DNA of 64,000 bases from Chloroflexota bacterium (GTDB taxonomy: Bacteria; Chloroflexota; Dehalococcoidia; Lucifugimonadales; Lucifugimonadaceae), in NCBI GenBank assembly GCA_029262735.1, contig JAJCYY010000045.1, forward strand, positions 26,479 to 90,478. The letters are read 5' to 3'. The notes under the pieces are model-generated. The model had not been told where the DNA came from. It ran no database searches and saw only the letters and a list, made by a program, of their open reading frames with translations. Positions 1 to 9,126 of this stretch are shown here, one piece after another; position 1 is the first letter of the stretch, and each line of letters opens with the position of its first letter. The translations under genes and the position numbers were made by a program.

Positions 1-336
1 GACTTCAAGGCCCGGTTGAACGGGGATCTCCATCGCCCTCCCGGGAGTTTCGTCAAGCCAGACTTTCAGGATCCCGGAACCTTCGAGAACGTGGACAGCC
101 TCGCTGTCGGTTTCGATCTGATCGGTCTCCGTCCCTGGCAACTGTGTTCGCTCCGCCAGGGTGAACCGCTCATCCCCGGTGGTCTCCTCGCAGAGTAGCT
201 TGAGAAACCCGCCAGTCGGAGTCTCCTCCAGAATGCCCTCTTCTCGCGGAACGATTATCTTCCCGGAATAGGTGGGATCTCGCGGGGTTGGCGGAATGTA
301 CGGCACACGTCCTTCGCCTGGAAGCGATGGCAACAT
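1..336 (-). CDS. Cupin-domain protein, 3' end cut by window edge
   Basis: An open frame runs from an ATG at 334-336 leftwards off the window with no stop (112 codons seen). The start is preceded by a good ribosome binding site (GAGAGGAAA, 5 bases away). The protein has the acid-rich beta-strand pattern of a single-domain cupin, with the typical segment around VHVLEGSGILKVWLDE (residues about 88-103). Function is not recognisable beyond a small beta-barrel that may bind a metal or small ligand. It lies downstream of, and on the same strand as, the enolase-superfamily gene, so it may be part of that catabolic cluster. The fold call is moderately sure and the role unknown. Confidence 0.6.
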   Translation of the reverse strand, partial: MLPSLPGEGRVPYIPPTPRDPTYSGKIIVPREEGILEETPTGGFLKLLCEETTGDERFTLAERTQLPGTETDQIETDSEAVHVLEGSGILKVWLDETPGRAMEIPVQPGLEV

Positions 337-475
337 TTCGTTTCCTCTCAGGCCCCGGAATTTGCAAGTAGGTGGGCGTTTCGATCTGGCCCGTAAAGTC
401 GACGCTGAATATGTGAGGCCACTGGCCGGATGCTACGACAAATCCCGTTCGCCGTCATTCCGGGAGCCGAATATC

Positions 476-1576
476 CTAGATCGCGGCGTGGTCCTTGACT
501 GCCCACTTAGACAGAACGTTTTCGTTTAACGTCACGCCAAGGCCAGGATGTTCGGGCGCAACGCCGAACCCATCGCGAATGTGCAACGGTTCAGCGGCTA
601 CGTCATCAGCGTGCAACCGAGGGCCGAGCAGATCGCACGGGTAGAGGCGATTCGGCAGCGCGGTGGCGAGGTGAAACGATGCGGCAATCTTGATCGATGA
701 GTCGTGACTCGTCCCGAGAGTCCAGCCAATACCGGCGGCTTCCAGGGCGCCGACGACTTGCGCCGACCTGTACAGCCCCCAGTGCGTCGGCATGACATTA
801 ACGCACTTGATAGCGGGCTTATCTGCCCTGATGATCCGATTCAGATCTTCGAAAGACGACCAGCCTCCGTGCAGTGAAATCGGCAGACTCAACGCGTCGC
901 CGACTTCCTGGTAGTCGTCCAGGTCCAACGGGCAGGGATCCTCCACCAGCTCGAAACGCGCGCCTTCGGCCTGCAATGCGCGCAGCTGGGCGATCGCTTC
1001 TGGCTTGGAGTGGCCCATATTGCTGTCCGGTCGTATCGGAACATCACCGATCGCATTGGCAACTGCAAGAATGTGCTCCGAGTCTCCGGGCACTCCAACC
1101 TTCATCTTGATCGCGTGGGTGAATCCTTCGTTCACTCGTTCTCGTGCAATCGTCACCTGGTCCTCAATCGCGAGATATGGCAGGGTCCAAACGAGGGGCA
1201 CCTTCTCGCGGTGCTTTCCTCCAAGGAGTTGATAGACCGGTACGCCAAACGCCTTACCCTTGATATCGTGAAGTGCGAAGTCGACGCCTGCGACAAGTCC
1301 GCCCCTGCCGATGTGCTCCTCCAGCAGAGGTACGAGCCTCGAGATATCTGTGGGATCGGCGCCAATGAGCAACTCGTCTAGCTGCTGCACTTGACGGTCG
1401 TCGAGAGAATCGCCACGGAATTCACCGATTCCAGTGATGCCGGTGTCAGTGTGAACTTCGAGCACCACGGTGCGAAGATGAGTCATCGGCGCACCGGCCT
1501 CCTCGGTATGCCGGTTGCGCCACGGCGTTACATAGGGAATTGCTACAGGACGGGCTGAGATACGCTCGATTTTCAT
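476..1576 (-). CDS. Enolase-superfamily (mandelate racemase/muconate lactonizing type) protein
   Basis: The 366-residue protein has the N-terminal capping domain followed by the modified TIM barrel of the MR/MLE family, which abstracts a proton alpha to a carboxylate. Visible landmarks are AIKMKVGV (the KxK base motif), IRPDSN (first metal Asp) and ELVEDP (second metal Glu). By eye the third acidic ligand (usually DES) reads SLHGGW and the usual second-face lysine reads VNVMPT, so the active site is unusual. I chose the ATG at 1574-1576, with GGAG 11 bases upstream and the normal family start MKIERI, over an upstream start that adds 39 unlikely residues. The substrate is probably a sugar acid or amino-acid derivative, inferred only. 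Confidence 0.85.
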   Translation of the reverse strand: MKIERISARPVAIPYVTPWRNRHTEEAGAPMTHLRTVVLEVHTDTGITGIGEFRGDSLDDRQVQQLDELLIGADPTDISRLVPLLEEHIGRGGLVAGVDFALHDIKGKAFGVPVYQLLGGKHREKVPLVWTLPYLAIEDQVTIARERVNEGFTHAIKMKVGVPGDSEHILAVANAIGDVPIRPDSNMGHSKPEAIAQLRALQAEGARFELVEDPCPLDLDDYQEVGDALSLPISLHGGWSSFEDLNRIIRADKPAIKCVNVMPTHWGLYRSAQVVGALEAAGIGWTLGTSHDSSIKIAASFHLATALPNRLYPCDLLGPRLHADDVAAEPLHIRDGFGVAPEHPGLGVTLNENVLSKWAVKDHAAI

Positions 1577-1775
1577 TTCACACGCTCCGGTAAATCGACA
1601 TCGTGACTCAGGCAATAGAGAGCGGTCGATTTCTAACGGGGATGATAGCATCGAGTGTTCAGCACTCAGATGGAAACCACCTGTGATCCGCACTGAAAAG
1701 TTGATCGCCAGATGACAACAATCTGTGTTGGGTGGTCAAAGGTGGGAAGCAAGTTGCACGATCGGGAGCGAGTGG

Positions 1776-2258
1776 GTGGATAGTCGCAAAGTCGATCTGC
1801 TGATCTCTCTTGGCAGCAGAGCGGCATTCGGAGTTGTGCTCGGCGTCGCACTCGCCACGGCCGGTTGGTTTGCGGCCTGGTTTTTCTTTTTGAGGTCAAA
1901 TGCCGGTCTGACCGAAGCGATGATCGTATTCTCTGCGTCCACCGGCTTCTTTGGAGGTGTAGGCGCCGGGTTAGCGTGGCTCAAGCTCGACGACGGTATC
2001 CGCGCAAACATTCCTGTGGTCCTTTTGGCCCTTCTCGGTGGCGGCGGTGGCGCCGTTGCAGGGTTGGCCTACGCGCACTTCGTTTTTGACGTGAGGATAA
2101 CGAGGGGTGAAGGCGATATCACGGCAATCGCGGCGTCAGGTATCGCGGCGAACATTCCGCCACTGATCTGGTTTATTGTCGCCGCGCTCAGAAAACCGCC
2201 CTCGTCAGAAGAACCACTGTCTCTTCCGGGGCGACATCGGGTACCGCGATCCCGGTAA
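1776..2258 (+). CDS. Small integral membrane protein of unknown function
   Basis: The 160-residue product has four hydrophobic stretches (around residues 10-32, 48-70, 78-104 and 114-138), so it should be a four-helix inner-membrane protein. Gly/Ala-rich helices (ALLGGGGGAVAGLAYAH) suggest tight packing. The tail is basic and proline-rich. A GTG at 1776 with GGGAGCGA just upstream is the best start; an ATG at 1725 would add residues without an RBS. It is the only plus-strand gene in the first 9 kb, divergent from the enolase-superfamily gene and convergent with the lyase. I do not recognise a family. Confidence 0.55.
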   Translation: MDSRKVDLLISLGSRAAFGVVLGVALATAGWFAAWFFFLRSNAGLTEAMIVFSASTGFFGGVGAGLAWLKLDDGIRANIPVVLLALLGGGGGAVAGLAYAHFVFDVRITRGEGDITAIAASGIAANIPPLIWFIVAALRKPPSSEEPLSLPGRHRVPRSR

Positions 2259-2259
2259 T

Positions 2260-2277
2260 GCCTAACGGCCGTTAGGC
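2260..2277. terminator. Palindrome between convergent genes, probable bidirectional terminator
   Basis: GCCTAACGGCCGTTAGGC is a perfect 18-base palindrome in the 13-base gap between two convergent genes and overlaps the stop codon of the lyase gene. No T-run follows, so factor-independent termination is only a suggestion. Confidence 0.45.
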
Positions 2278-3786
2278 TGTTCCGATAAACCGGCCTATCC
2301 CCTCTTCCAGGCGTGCTGCGCCGGCCTCAATCCGGCTCTGCCTGTCACGAAGATCCTCCCGATCAGCCTCAAGACGTTTCCTGGCATCGCCGCACCGGGC
2401 CACCGTCTGTTCTGGTGCAGGCCCGCCAAAGAGAGTACGTCGAGAAACAGCAACGACGGGGTCGAGAGCATCCCGCAGGGTTTCTGGACCGATGCCAACC
2501 GGCTTGCCCATGTATTCGACCGCGGCTTCATCGATCAGCTCCGGCGTGGCATCGAGCGGTGCAATGCCGCGTTCATGAGCCAGGCGCACCGTTGTGCCAA
2601 TGATCTGGTGCGCAACACGCCAGGACAGGCCCTTTTCACGCACAAGCGCGCTGGCAATGTCCGGTCCTACTGCCCAGTGAGAACTGGCCAGCTCTCGCAT
2701 ACGGTCTCGCTTGACCTCCATGTCAGGGATCATGGCAGCGAGCCAATTCATGTCTCGCTGCGCGGTTTTGAAAGCGTCCAGCATGGAGAAGAACGAGCCG
2801 CCGTCGCCCTCGGAGCCACCGCTTCGGCGCTTGTCACCCAAAAAGGCCGCCATTAGTCCGCCCACCGCGTCGGCCGTTGATCCGCTGATCTGCTCCAGTG
2901 CAACGGGGTTCTTCTTGTGCATCATGATGCTTGACGTGTGACAGAACCGGTCGGGAATGTCGATCATCTGGGACTCGTTGCTGAACCAAAATGACATGTC
3001 GCGCGCAAATCGCCCTGTATGCTCTGCCAGGATCGCTGCGTCGGAGAAGGTCTCAAGGATGTAGTCATGGGCTCCGATAATGGCGTCGAACGTTGAGTCT
3101 ATGACTTCGTCGAATCCGAGACATTCGGCGGTGCGCTGGCGGTTAACGGCGAACGGCGAACCAGTCATGATCGCAGCACCGGCCGGGCTCTGATTTGTGT
3201 GGCGGTATGCCAGGGCCAGTCGCTCATAGTCGCGCGCCAGTGATGCCGCCCAGGCAAGCAGCTGCGCGCCAAGTGTTGTCGGCTGCGCGTGCATGCCGTG
3301 GGTATAACCTGGCATCACCGCGTCGCTTGTCATTTCAGCGGTACTGAGCAGTGCGCTTCGGAAGGCGTTGATGCCCTCCATCGTTTCGATTATCGAGGAG
3401 CGAGTGACAATCCGCCGGGCAACCTGGATCAGGTCTCCTGACGACCGCCCGAGGTGTATTCGCCCGCCGACGTCATATCCGAGCTTGCGGATAAGGAAAC
3501 TTTCGCCAGAGTGAAGTCCCCACGACTGCTTCGATCGCTGCTCATCTACACCGAGAGATTCCATCTCGCGGAAGGTAGTGAGCAGCGCCACGGCGTCCTG
3601 TTTCGGTATCAGCCCTTCCTCGCCAAGCATCAGGACGTGTGCCTTGTCGAACGCGTGGAGACCAGGGAACATCGGGCTCTCACGGCCATCTGCCGAATCG
3701 GCGTGTAGATCGCTCACCATCGGCTCCATCAGACGAACGCCTACGCCCCTGTAGCCCTCGTAATCTTCGTGCGGAACTTGATGCAT
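2272..3786 (-). CDS. Argininosuccinate-lyase-like enzyme (fumarase/aspartase superfamily)
   Basis: The 504-residue protein belongs to the superfamily that eliminates fumarate-type products. The signature loop is TSSIMMHKKNPVALEQ (about residues 290-305), matching the GSSxMPxKxNP pattern including the catalytic Ser. GYTHGMHAQPTTLG is the conserved His region, and the C-terminus (RTLFGGPAPEQTV) resembles ArgH. The family substitution MP to MM in the loop and the location next to transporter and enolase-superfamily genes, not arginine genes, suggest a catabolic paralogue and not housekeeping ArgH. The ATG has GGGAG upstream. It is last in the transport cluster on this strand. Confidence 0.8.
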   Translation of the reverse strand: MHQVPHEDYEGYRGVGVRLMEPMVSDLHADSADGRESPMFPGLHAFDKAHVLMLGEEGLIPKQDAVALLTTFREMESLGVDEQRSKQSWGLHSGESFLIRKLGYDVGGRIHLGRSSGDLIQVARRIVTRSSIIETMEGINAFRSALLSTAEMTSDAVMPGYTHGMHAQPTTLGAQLLAWAASLARDYERLALAYRHTNQSPAGAAIMTGSPFAVNRQRTAECLGFDEVIDSTFDAIIGAHDYILETFSDAAILAEHTGRFARDMSFWFSNESQMIDIPDRFCHTSSIMMHKKNPVALEQISGSTADAVGGLMAAFLGDKRRSGGSEGDGGSFFSMLDAFKTAQRDMNWLAAMIPDMEVKRDRMRELASSHWAVGPDIASALVREKGLSWRVAHQIIGTTVRLAHERGIAPLDATPELIDEAAVEYMGKPVGIGPETLRDALDPVVAVSRRTLFGGPAPEQTVARCGDARKRLEADREDLRDRQSRIEAGAARLEEGIGRFIGTA

Positions 3787-3897
3787 GTATTTGCTCCCGG
3801 GGGTTCGTCTGGATGTAAGTCACGATTCTGGCAGATCGAGAGTTCGCACACCGGTTACGGAGTGCGAGCGTCCTCAAGATTGAGATGCGCTGATCGG

Positions 3898-4809
3898 CTA
3901 GCGTACTTGCCTTAGCCTGGGATCCAGGAAATCTCGGAGCCAGTCACCCAGGAAATTGAAGGACATCACCACAAGCATAATTGCGAGCCCGGGGAACAGG
4001 CTGACCCAGTAGGCCGTCTCCACGTACGTCCGCCCGCCAGCAACCATCACACCCCACGCCGGCGTGGGCGGCGGGATGCCGACTCCGAGGAAGCTCAACA
4101 CCGACTCTGTCAAGATCAAGCCGCCAACTCTCAGTGACGTCATAACCATGAGGGTGCTCAAGACCCCCGGTAGAAGGTGCCTTATGAATATCCTGCTCGT
4201 TGAGGCGCCTGCAATCTGAGCCGCTTCGATGTAAGTCTCGGTTTTCAGCTTGAGCGCCTCCGCGCGAATCTGGCGCGCGAAACTATTCCAGCTGAAGATG
4301 ACCAGTAAAAGAATGATGACAGTAAGGCTCTGGCCGAGCACGATGACCACAACGAGCGCGACTAATATGAACGGAATCGCAAAAGTAAAGTCGACGAAAC
4401 GCATTAGCATCTCGTCGACATTGCCGCCGTACCACCCTGCCACCAGGCCCACGAGCGTCCCGCCAACCACACCGCCCGTAAGCACTATCGCAGCCACCAT
4501 GAGCGAGATCCTGGCTCCGAATATGAGTCGGCTCAACATGTCTCGTCCCTGAGGGTCAGTGCCGAGCAGGTACTTGGTGGTGCCTTCGTCTTCCCAGGCC
4601 GGGGGCGTATTCCTCTCCCTGAGGCTGCCCTGTTCAGGATCGTGCGGAGCGAGCAGCGGGGCGAAGACGGCGACGAAGAAAATGAACACCACGATGCCGG
4701 CCGGTATCACCGGGTAACGCCGGAACCCGTCCCAGTACCGCCTCATGCGAGACGGACGGGAATCCTCCGAGAACTCGAAATCTTGTAGCGTTTCGCTAAT
4801 AGCCGCCAT
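3898..4809 (-). CDS. Peptide/nickel-type ABC transporter permease (DppC/OppC family)
   Basis: The 303-residue inner-membrane permease has an N-terminal cytoplasmic leader, a first helix near residues 35-55 and the OppC-type core. The ATPase-contact loop is seen as EAAQIAGASTSRIFIRHLLP, followed by the family's LTESVLSFLGVG and PPPTPAWG segments. It starts 3 bases after the stop of the partner permease, so the two are almost certainly co-translated. Together they form the transmembrane channel for the solute delivered by the upstream binding protein. Substrate is unknown. Confidence 0.92.
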   Translation of the reverse strand: MAAISETLQDFEFSEDSRPSRMRRYWDGFRRYPVIPAGIVVFIFFVAVFAPLLAPHDPEQGSLRERNTPPAWEDEGTTKYLLGTDPQGRDMLSRLIFGARISLMVAAIVLTGGVVGGTLVGLVAGWYGGNVDEMLMRFVDFTFAIPFILVALVVVIVLGQSLTVIILLLVIFSWNSFARQIRAEALKLKTETYIEAAQIAGASTSRIFIRHLLPGVLSTLMVMTSLRVGGLILTESVLSFLGVGIPPPTPAWGVMVAGGRTYVETAYWVSLFPGLAIMLVVMSFNFLGDWLRDFLDPRLRQVR

Positions 4810-4812
4810 GGA

Positions 4813-5730
4813 CTAACTAAGCCTGATTCTTGGATCGATTACCGCATAAAGCACGTCAACAAGAAATGACGTTACGACGTACAGGATCGTCACCAGGGTG
4901 ATGATCGCTGCCATCAGCGGAAAGTCGTTGTTGTTCACCGCATCAATGCCCAGCCTGCCCACTCCCGGCCATGCGAACACCGTTTCAGTCACGACCGATC
5001 CATCGATGAAACCGGCGAGGATGATACCCGCATAGGTCAGCGGAGCCAGCAAGGCGTTCTTGAAACCGTGCTTCCAAACCACCTTCCAGGGTCCCACGCC
5101 CTTGGCACGCGCAAGCCTTATGTATTCGGAATCCATCGCCTCAAGCATCGACGCGCGAACGAGGCGTAGCAGGCCTGCGGCACTGAGCCAACCGATAGTG
5201 ATGGTAGGCATGATGTAGTGCTTCCAATCACCGCGCCCGGACGTCGGCAGCCAACCGAGGTACACGGAAAAGAGGACGATCAACATGATGCCGAGCCAGA
5301 ACTGTGGCGAGGACTGGCCCATAAGCGCGACCGTCCTTCCCGCATAGTCCCACACCGTCCCACGCCTGGTTGCGGACAGGATTCCAAGCGGGACAGCGAG
5401 CAGGACGACGAATACGGCTCCGGCTACTGCAAGTTGCAACGTCGCCCCGATGCGGTCGAGCACAACCCCCATCGATTCTCGCTGGTGCTGTAACGACGTT
5501 CCGAAGTCACCCTTAACGGCGTCAAACGCCCAGTCGCCGTACTGGACAACGATCGGTCGGTCCAGGCCCATCCTCACGCCCCACGCGTCCCACTCTTCCG
5601 GCGTGGTGTACTCCGTCAGGTACAGCAGCCGCGGGTCGCCTGCGGCCCTGGACATGCCGAACAAGAACACACTCATTGCGACGACCATGACCACCGTGTA
5701 AGTCAGCCGTCGTGCGATAAATCGGGACAT
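4813..5730 (-). CDS. Peptide/nickel-type ABC transporter permease (DppB/OppB family)
   Basis: The 305-residue membrane protein shows an N-terminal helix (residues 9-29), a periplasmic region and five more helices. The ATPase-interaction loop is EYIRLARAKGVGPWKVVWKH, followed by the hallmark FAWPGVGRLGIDA. It lies between the solute-binding protein gene and the second permease on the same strand, the usual Opp/Dpp order. No DppD/DppF-type ATPase follows; the next gene is a lyase. Confidence 0.92.
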   Translation of the reverse strand: MSRFIARRLTYTVVMVVAMSVFLFGMSRAAGDPRLLYLTEYTTPEEWDAWGVRMGLDRPIVVQYGDWAFDAVKGDFGTSLQHQRESMGVVLDRIGATLQLAVAGAVFVVLLAVPLGILSATRRGTVWDYAGRTVALMGQSSPQFWLGIMLIVLFSVYLGWLPTSGRGDWKHYIMPTITIGWLSAAGLLRLVRASMLEAMDSEYIRLARAKGVGPWKVVWKHGFKNALLAPLTYAGIILAGFIDGSVVTETVFAWPGVGRLGIDAVNNNDFPLMAAIITLVTILYVVTSFLVDVLYAVIDPRIRLS

Positions 5731-5760
5731 CTATTCCCTCTGTTATCCACCGGGTAGCAT

Positions 5761-5800
5761 CAGGGTCGTCCATTCACCCAGTGGCGAATGGACGACCCTG
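5761..5800 (-). terminator. Intercistronic 15-bp hairpin between binding protein and permease genes
   Basis: Two perfectly complementary 15-base arms (5761-5775 and 5786-5800) flank a 10-base loop. It sits 30 bases after the binding-protein stop and 30 bases before the OppB start. There is no U-run on the minus-strand transcript, so it probably acts as an RNA-stabilising or partial-termination hairpin that keeps binding protein in excess over permease. Confidence 0.6.
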
Positions 5801-5830
5801 GCAAAAAAGGGCTATCCAGCGCCCGTGCCG

Positions 5831-7690
5831 CTATTTGACTGCCACCGTGGCTGCGTTGGTGAACACCGGCGCATCGATCGCGTGCGGGGTCCACGATGCA
5901 ATGTTCGGTCCAATCGCGTAGTGTGGCTGGTCTGCAACAAACGCAGTCTGCAAGTCCCAACCTAGTACGTAGTCGACAGCCTGCCGGTTGTTTTCGATCC
6001 TCTGCTCTCTTGAAGGCTCGGTGAAGTTGGCGAAGTAGAGCGGAACAATGTCGTCTTCCACTTCGAATCCACGGAACGTGGTGGTCGCGCCCATGCCACC
6101 GTCAAACGGGCGGTCTACAGCGGCAGGGTTGATCACACCACAGTGGTACCAAGGGATGTCGTCCACACCGCCAAACCGTCTTGGCCGTGCTGCCGCGTAG
6201 GCACTGATGTCCAGGTCCACGTCGACTCCGATGTCGCTCCACATCTGAGCAATCGCCTCACCAGCCTCAGGATTTACCCTGGGATGGTCGGCAGGCACAA
6301 AGAGCGGAATCGTAAACCCATTCGGGTATCCGGCCTCGGTCAGAAGCCTCTCAGCTTCATCCGGGTCAAAGTGCCGTTCCCACTTCTCCTCCCACACCGA
6401 CATGCCGGGGCCCCAGCCTGTAACGGCTGTTCCCTGGGTTCCACCGAACCCGCCGAAGAGCTCATCGTTAATTGCGTCGTGATCGATGGCAATCGCCAAC
6501 GCATGTCTGACTTTGCGAGCTGCCTCCATGGAGGCCGGGTCGCCCGGGTCACCGACCCATTCGTTACTCGGGTCAAACCCATCCCTCGGGAAAATAGTGT
6601 CCCCGAATGTCGGGCTCGTAGGATTGTTGTCCTTTTGCTGCCAGTAGTTACCGGTGAAGTTGATACAGCCCATCTGGGAGAGGCCAACGGTCTGCTTGGT
6701 CGCCCCGGGAGTATCGTCGAGCGCACCCTGTAGCAGGCTATTGGGGATCGGGGCGAAATCGATCTCGCCTACCTTGAAGGCGGCAACCATTGTTGAAGGC
6801 TCGCGCAGTTCGAGGACCGTAAAGTTCTCAACGAGCGGGGTGTTCCTCCAGTGATTTGGCACGGCCTTGAGGTCCATGCGCTCGCCGACCCGCCACGTGT
6901 CGACGGAGTACGGGCCGGTTGCGACCGGAACCTGCGATGCCTTCGCCTCGCCCAGCTCATCTACGATCTTCTTGCTTGTGATCCAGGGATCGGCGCTTGA
7001 GATCTGGCTAAAGCTGGTTGCCCACCACGGGAAGAACTGCCCCTCTTTCCAGTTCAACTGGACAGTATCTTCGTCGATGGCCACCCAGGGCTCGAAAAAC
7101 GGCTGGAGACTTCCAACACGGTAGAAGACAGAGCCTTCGCGCATAGCGTTGTTGAAGCTCCATGCAACGTCCTCTGCGGTCACTGTGCCCCACCCATCAT
7201 GGAACTCCACGTCATCCCTGAGATCGAATGTAATGGACTTCTGGTCGGAGGCTACCGAGAAGCTTTTCGCGATCGAGTTCGCGGCGTCGTATTCCCCGTT
7301 CTCGTCAACGCGCAAAAGGTTCTCACCTATGTCCCAGCCGATAAGCTTCCACTCCTGGCCAAGACCGGAGAGTGCGTGGACAAAGATCACCGGGAACACG
7401 CTGGAGTCGGCGACCACGACAGTGTCGGTGGAAGCACCCGGTGGCTTCGGCACCGCAGTGGCTGTGACCACGGCGACCACAGTTCGATCCACAATCACTG
7501 TCCGTTCTGCGCCGGGGACGATTACCGTCCGCTCAGCACCGGGGACAAGCACAGTTCGCTCAGCGCCGGGAACCTCTCTTGTGACCTCGACCTCTACCGT
7601 CTTCGAGCTTCCACAGGCGATTGAGACAATTGCCAGCGATGCCAGAATGGCGGAGGTCCATAGCCATCGTGATTTCAAATTTTTATGCAT
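5831..7690 (-). CDS. ABC transporter solute-binding lipoprotein, peptide/Opp family 5
   Basis: The 619-residue exported lipoprotein has a signal peptide ending in SIACGSS, where the Cys (about residue 26) would be lipidated. A low-complexity tether follows, with the heptad-like unit PGAERTV repeated three times. The rest is a family-5 periplasmic binding fold (for example ITFDLRDDVEFHDGWG and AARKVRHALAIAIDHDAIN). I use the ATG at 7688-7690, with AGGAAA upstream and the lipoprotein signal starting MHKNLKSR, over an upstream start adding 19 residues. It heads the transport operon with OppB and OppC. Confidence 0.9.
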   Translation of the reverse strand: MHKNLKSRWLWTSAILASLAIVSIACGSSKTVEVEVTREVPGAERTVLVPGAERTVIVPGAERTVIVDRTVVAVVTATAVPKPPGASTDTVVVADSSVFPVIFVHALSGLGQEWKLIGWDIGENLLRVDENGEYDAANSIAKSFSVASDQKSITFDLRDDVEFHDGWGTVTAEDVAWSFNNAMREGSVFYRVGSLQPFFEPWVAIDEDTVQLNWKEGQFFPWWATSFSQISSADPWITSKKIVDELGEAKASQVPVATGPYSVDTWRVGERMDLKAVPNHWRNTPLVENFTVLELREPSTMVAAFKVGEIDFAPIPNSLLQGALDDTPGATKQTVGLSQMGCINFTGNYWQQKDNNPTSPTFGDTIFPRDGFDPSNEWVGDPGDPASMEAARKVRHALAIAIDHDAINDELFGGFGGTQGTAVTGWGPGMSVWEEKWERHFDPDEAERLLTEAGYPNGFTIPLFVPADHPRVNPEAGEAIAQMWSDIGVDVDLDISAYAAARPRRFGGVDDIPWYHCGVINPAAVDRPFDGGMGATTTFRGFEVEDDIVPLYFANFTEPSREQRIENNRQAVDYVLGWDLQTAFVADQPHYAIGPNIASWTPHAIDAPVFTNAATVAVK

Positions 7691-8012
7691 GATGGAACGG
7701 TTTCCTATCCTAAACGCGCTGACGGAATTCCCGCGGCATCGAGACATCTCTCTCAGACCGCATCAGCGAGACTCGTATAGTCGTGCCCAATTTAATTGGG
7801 GCGAGCTTAACCGCGAATGGAACTCGTCGCAACTATACGGAACGCGAAAAGTCACCTCAAACCTCTATACGCATGGCATGCGGGCACAAAGAGAAAAGCG
7901 CTGTGCATTCCTATCGGGTGACAGCCAAACCGCGCATGAAAACCGTAACAAAGGCGGATCTGATTATCGAGAGCCTTTTGATGCCCTCACATTTCGTTCG
8001 AGCTGAGGACGA
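7691..8012. other. Intergenic region upstream of the transport operon
   Basis: This 322-base gap holds the presumed promoter of the binding-protein operon. Apart from the palindrome at 7786-7800 I see no gene, RNA or repeat in it. Confidence 0.4.
7786..7800. promoter_or_regulatory. Operator-like palindrome CCCAATT-T-AATTGGG
   Basis: This is a perfect inverted repeat with 7-base arms and a single central base, about 95 bases upstream of the binding-protein start. Its size and place fit a dimeric repressor or activator site controlling the transport operon. The regulator is not identified. Confidence 0.4.
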
Positions 8013-8891
8013 CTAAGGCGTCGGTAGCAAAGACGACTGTTCAAGGGACAGTATTGTGTCGGGATCGACTCCAAGTCTCTCGGCTTTTATTGCGTCCGAG
8101 TCGGCGCCTGCAACCTGGCCAAGATCACGTCTCACACGAGAACGCATTACGTACAAGCGAGCGCGTTCTGGCGCAACCGAAATAGCCTGGTCAAGATCCT
8201 CCAGCGCCCGTTGTAGTGATCCTGATTCAATCAGCACCAAAGACCGCTGAAAGAGAAGGTCAGCGTCGTACGGACGCAGTTGTATGGCCCGATCGTAGTC
8301 CTGTATCGAGCCTCCATGCTGTCCTGCAACTGCACGGATCAACGCCCTGGTCGCATAGGTGATGGAGTTAGTCGTGGAAATCGAGATCGAAGTATCAAGG
8401 TCTGAAAGACCGCCTGCCAGGTCACCGGACTGGGCCCTCGCAAGACCGCGATTTCCTAAAGTGGTGGGGTCGTCTGGATCAAGCTCCAACGCTCTGTCGA
8501 AATCCCGAATAGCCAGGGAATAATCTTCCGCGCCCAAGTGCATCACACCGCGGTTGACGTAGACCGTACTGGCAAGGGATTCGTCAAGTTCCAGCGCCCG
8601 GGCATAGTCGCGTTGTGCCTCGGACCTTCTTCGCAGTTCGCTCAGTGTGTCGGCTCGCTCAAGGTAGGCCTCACCAAATTTTGGAGAATCGCCAATCGCA
8701 TCGGTATACGCGGCGATTGCCCGAAGCGGTTCGCCGTTGAGCCGATGTCGAGCGCCCTGGAGAAGCAGGTTCTGCGCCTCCGCAGAAGGTCCGTCCTGAC
8801 CGCACGCCGCGACCAGGATCAATAGCGCCATGCTGCTGACCGCGAGCAGTGTGATGAAGTGAGGCTTTCGAGATAGGCAGATGCGCTGCAT
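8013..8891 (-). CDS. TPR-repeat lipoprotein
   Basis: The 292-residue protein begins with a positively charged N-terminus, a hydrophobic helix and the lipobox LVAACG (Cys near residue 30), so it is a membrane-anchored lipoprotein facing outward. The rest is tandem tetratricopeptide repeats, for example DYSLAIRDFDRALELDPDDP and GSIQDYDRAIQLRPYDADLL, about six units. Such proteins are scaffolds for protein contacts. It has no obvious operon partner: its stop abuts the gap before the transport operon and its start is divergent from an enolase-superfamily gene. Confidence 0.85.
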   Translation of the reverse strand: MQRICLSRKPHFITLLAVSSMALLILVAACGQDGPSAEAQNLLLQGARHRLNGEPLRAIAAYTDAIGDSPKFGEAYLERADTLSELRRRSEAQRDYARALELDESLASTVYVNRGVMHLGAEDYSLAIRDFDRALELDPDDPTTLGNRGLARAQSGDLAGGLSDLDTSISISTTNSITYATRALIRAVAGQHGGSIQDYDRAIQLRPYDADLLFQRSLVLIESGSLQRALEDLDQAISVAPERARLYVMRSRVRRDLGQVAGADSDAIKAERLGVDPDTILSLEQSSLLPTP

Positions 8892-9126
8892 ACGATGTCG
8901 CCTTCGGTAGACGTTCGAGTCTTTGCCTGACTGCGAAACAGGTCGCGTATCGGTCCGGCCGTGCCCCTCGCTACAGGAAGTCTACCAGCGAAGGAATCCT
9001 GCAACCCGGCACCAGTGGTTGAGGTAATACCGGTCCGGCGACGCGCCGACTAAGCCGACACGAAGCGCAGCTACATTCCGGCGAGTAAGATGACGGCCAA
9101 CTTGACACCAGCAAGGAGGAACCATA

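Noticed and set aside
2272..3786. Housekeeping argininosuccinate lyase (argH)
   Set aside because: The signature loop deviates and no arginine genes are nearby; the transport and catabolic context favours a paralogue, so no gene symbol was given.
7495..7600. CRISPR-like array in the tandem repeats of the lipoprotein gene
   Set aside because: The repeats are directly adjacent coding units without spacers and encode the protein tether.
7149..8006. Plus-strand open frame of 285 codons opposite the solute-binding protein
   Set aside because: It mirrors the repeat-rich minus-strand gene, has low-complexity Thr/Ser composition and no RBS; the minus-strand lipoprotein is unambiguous.
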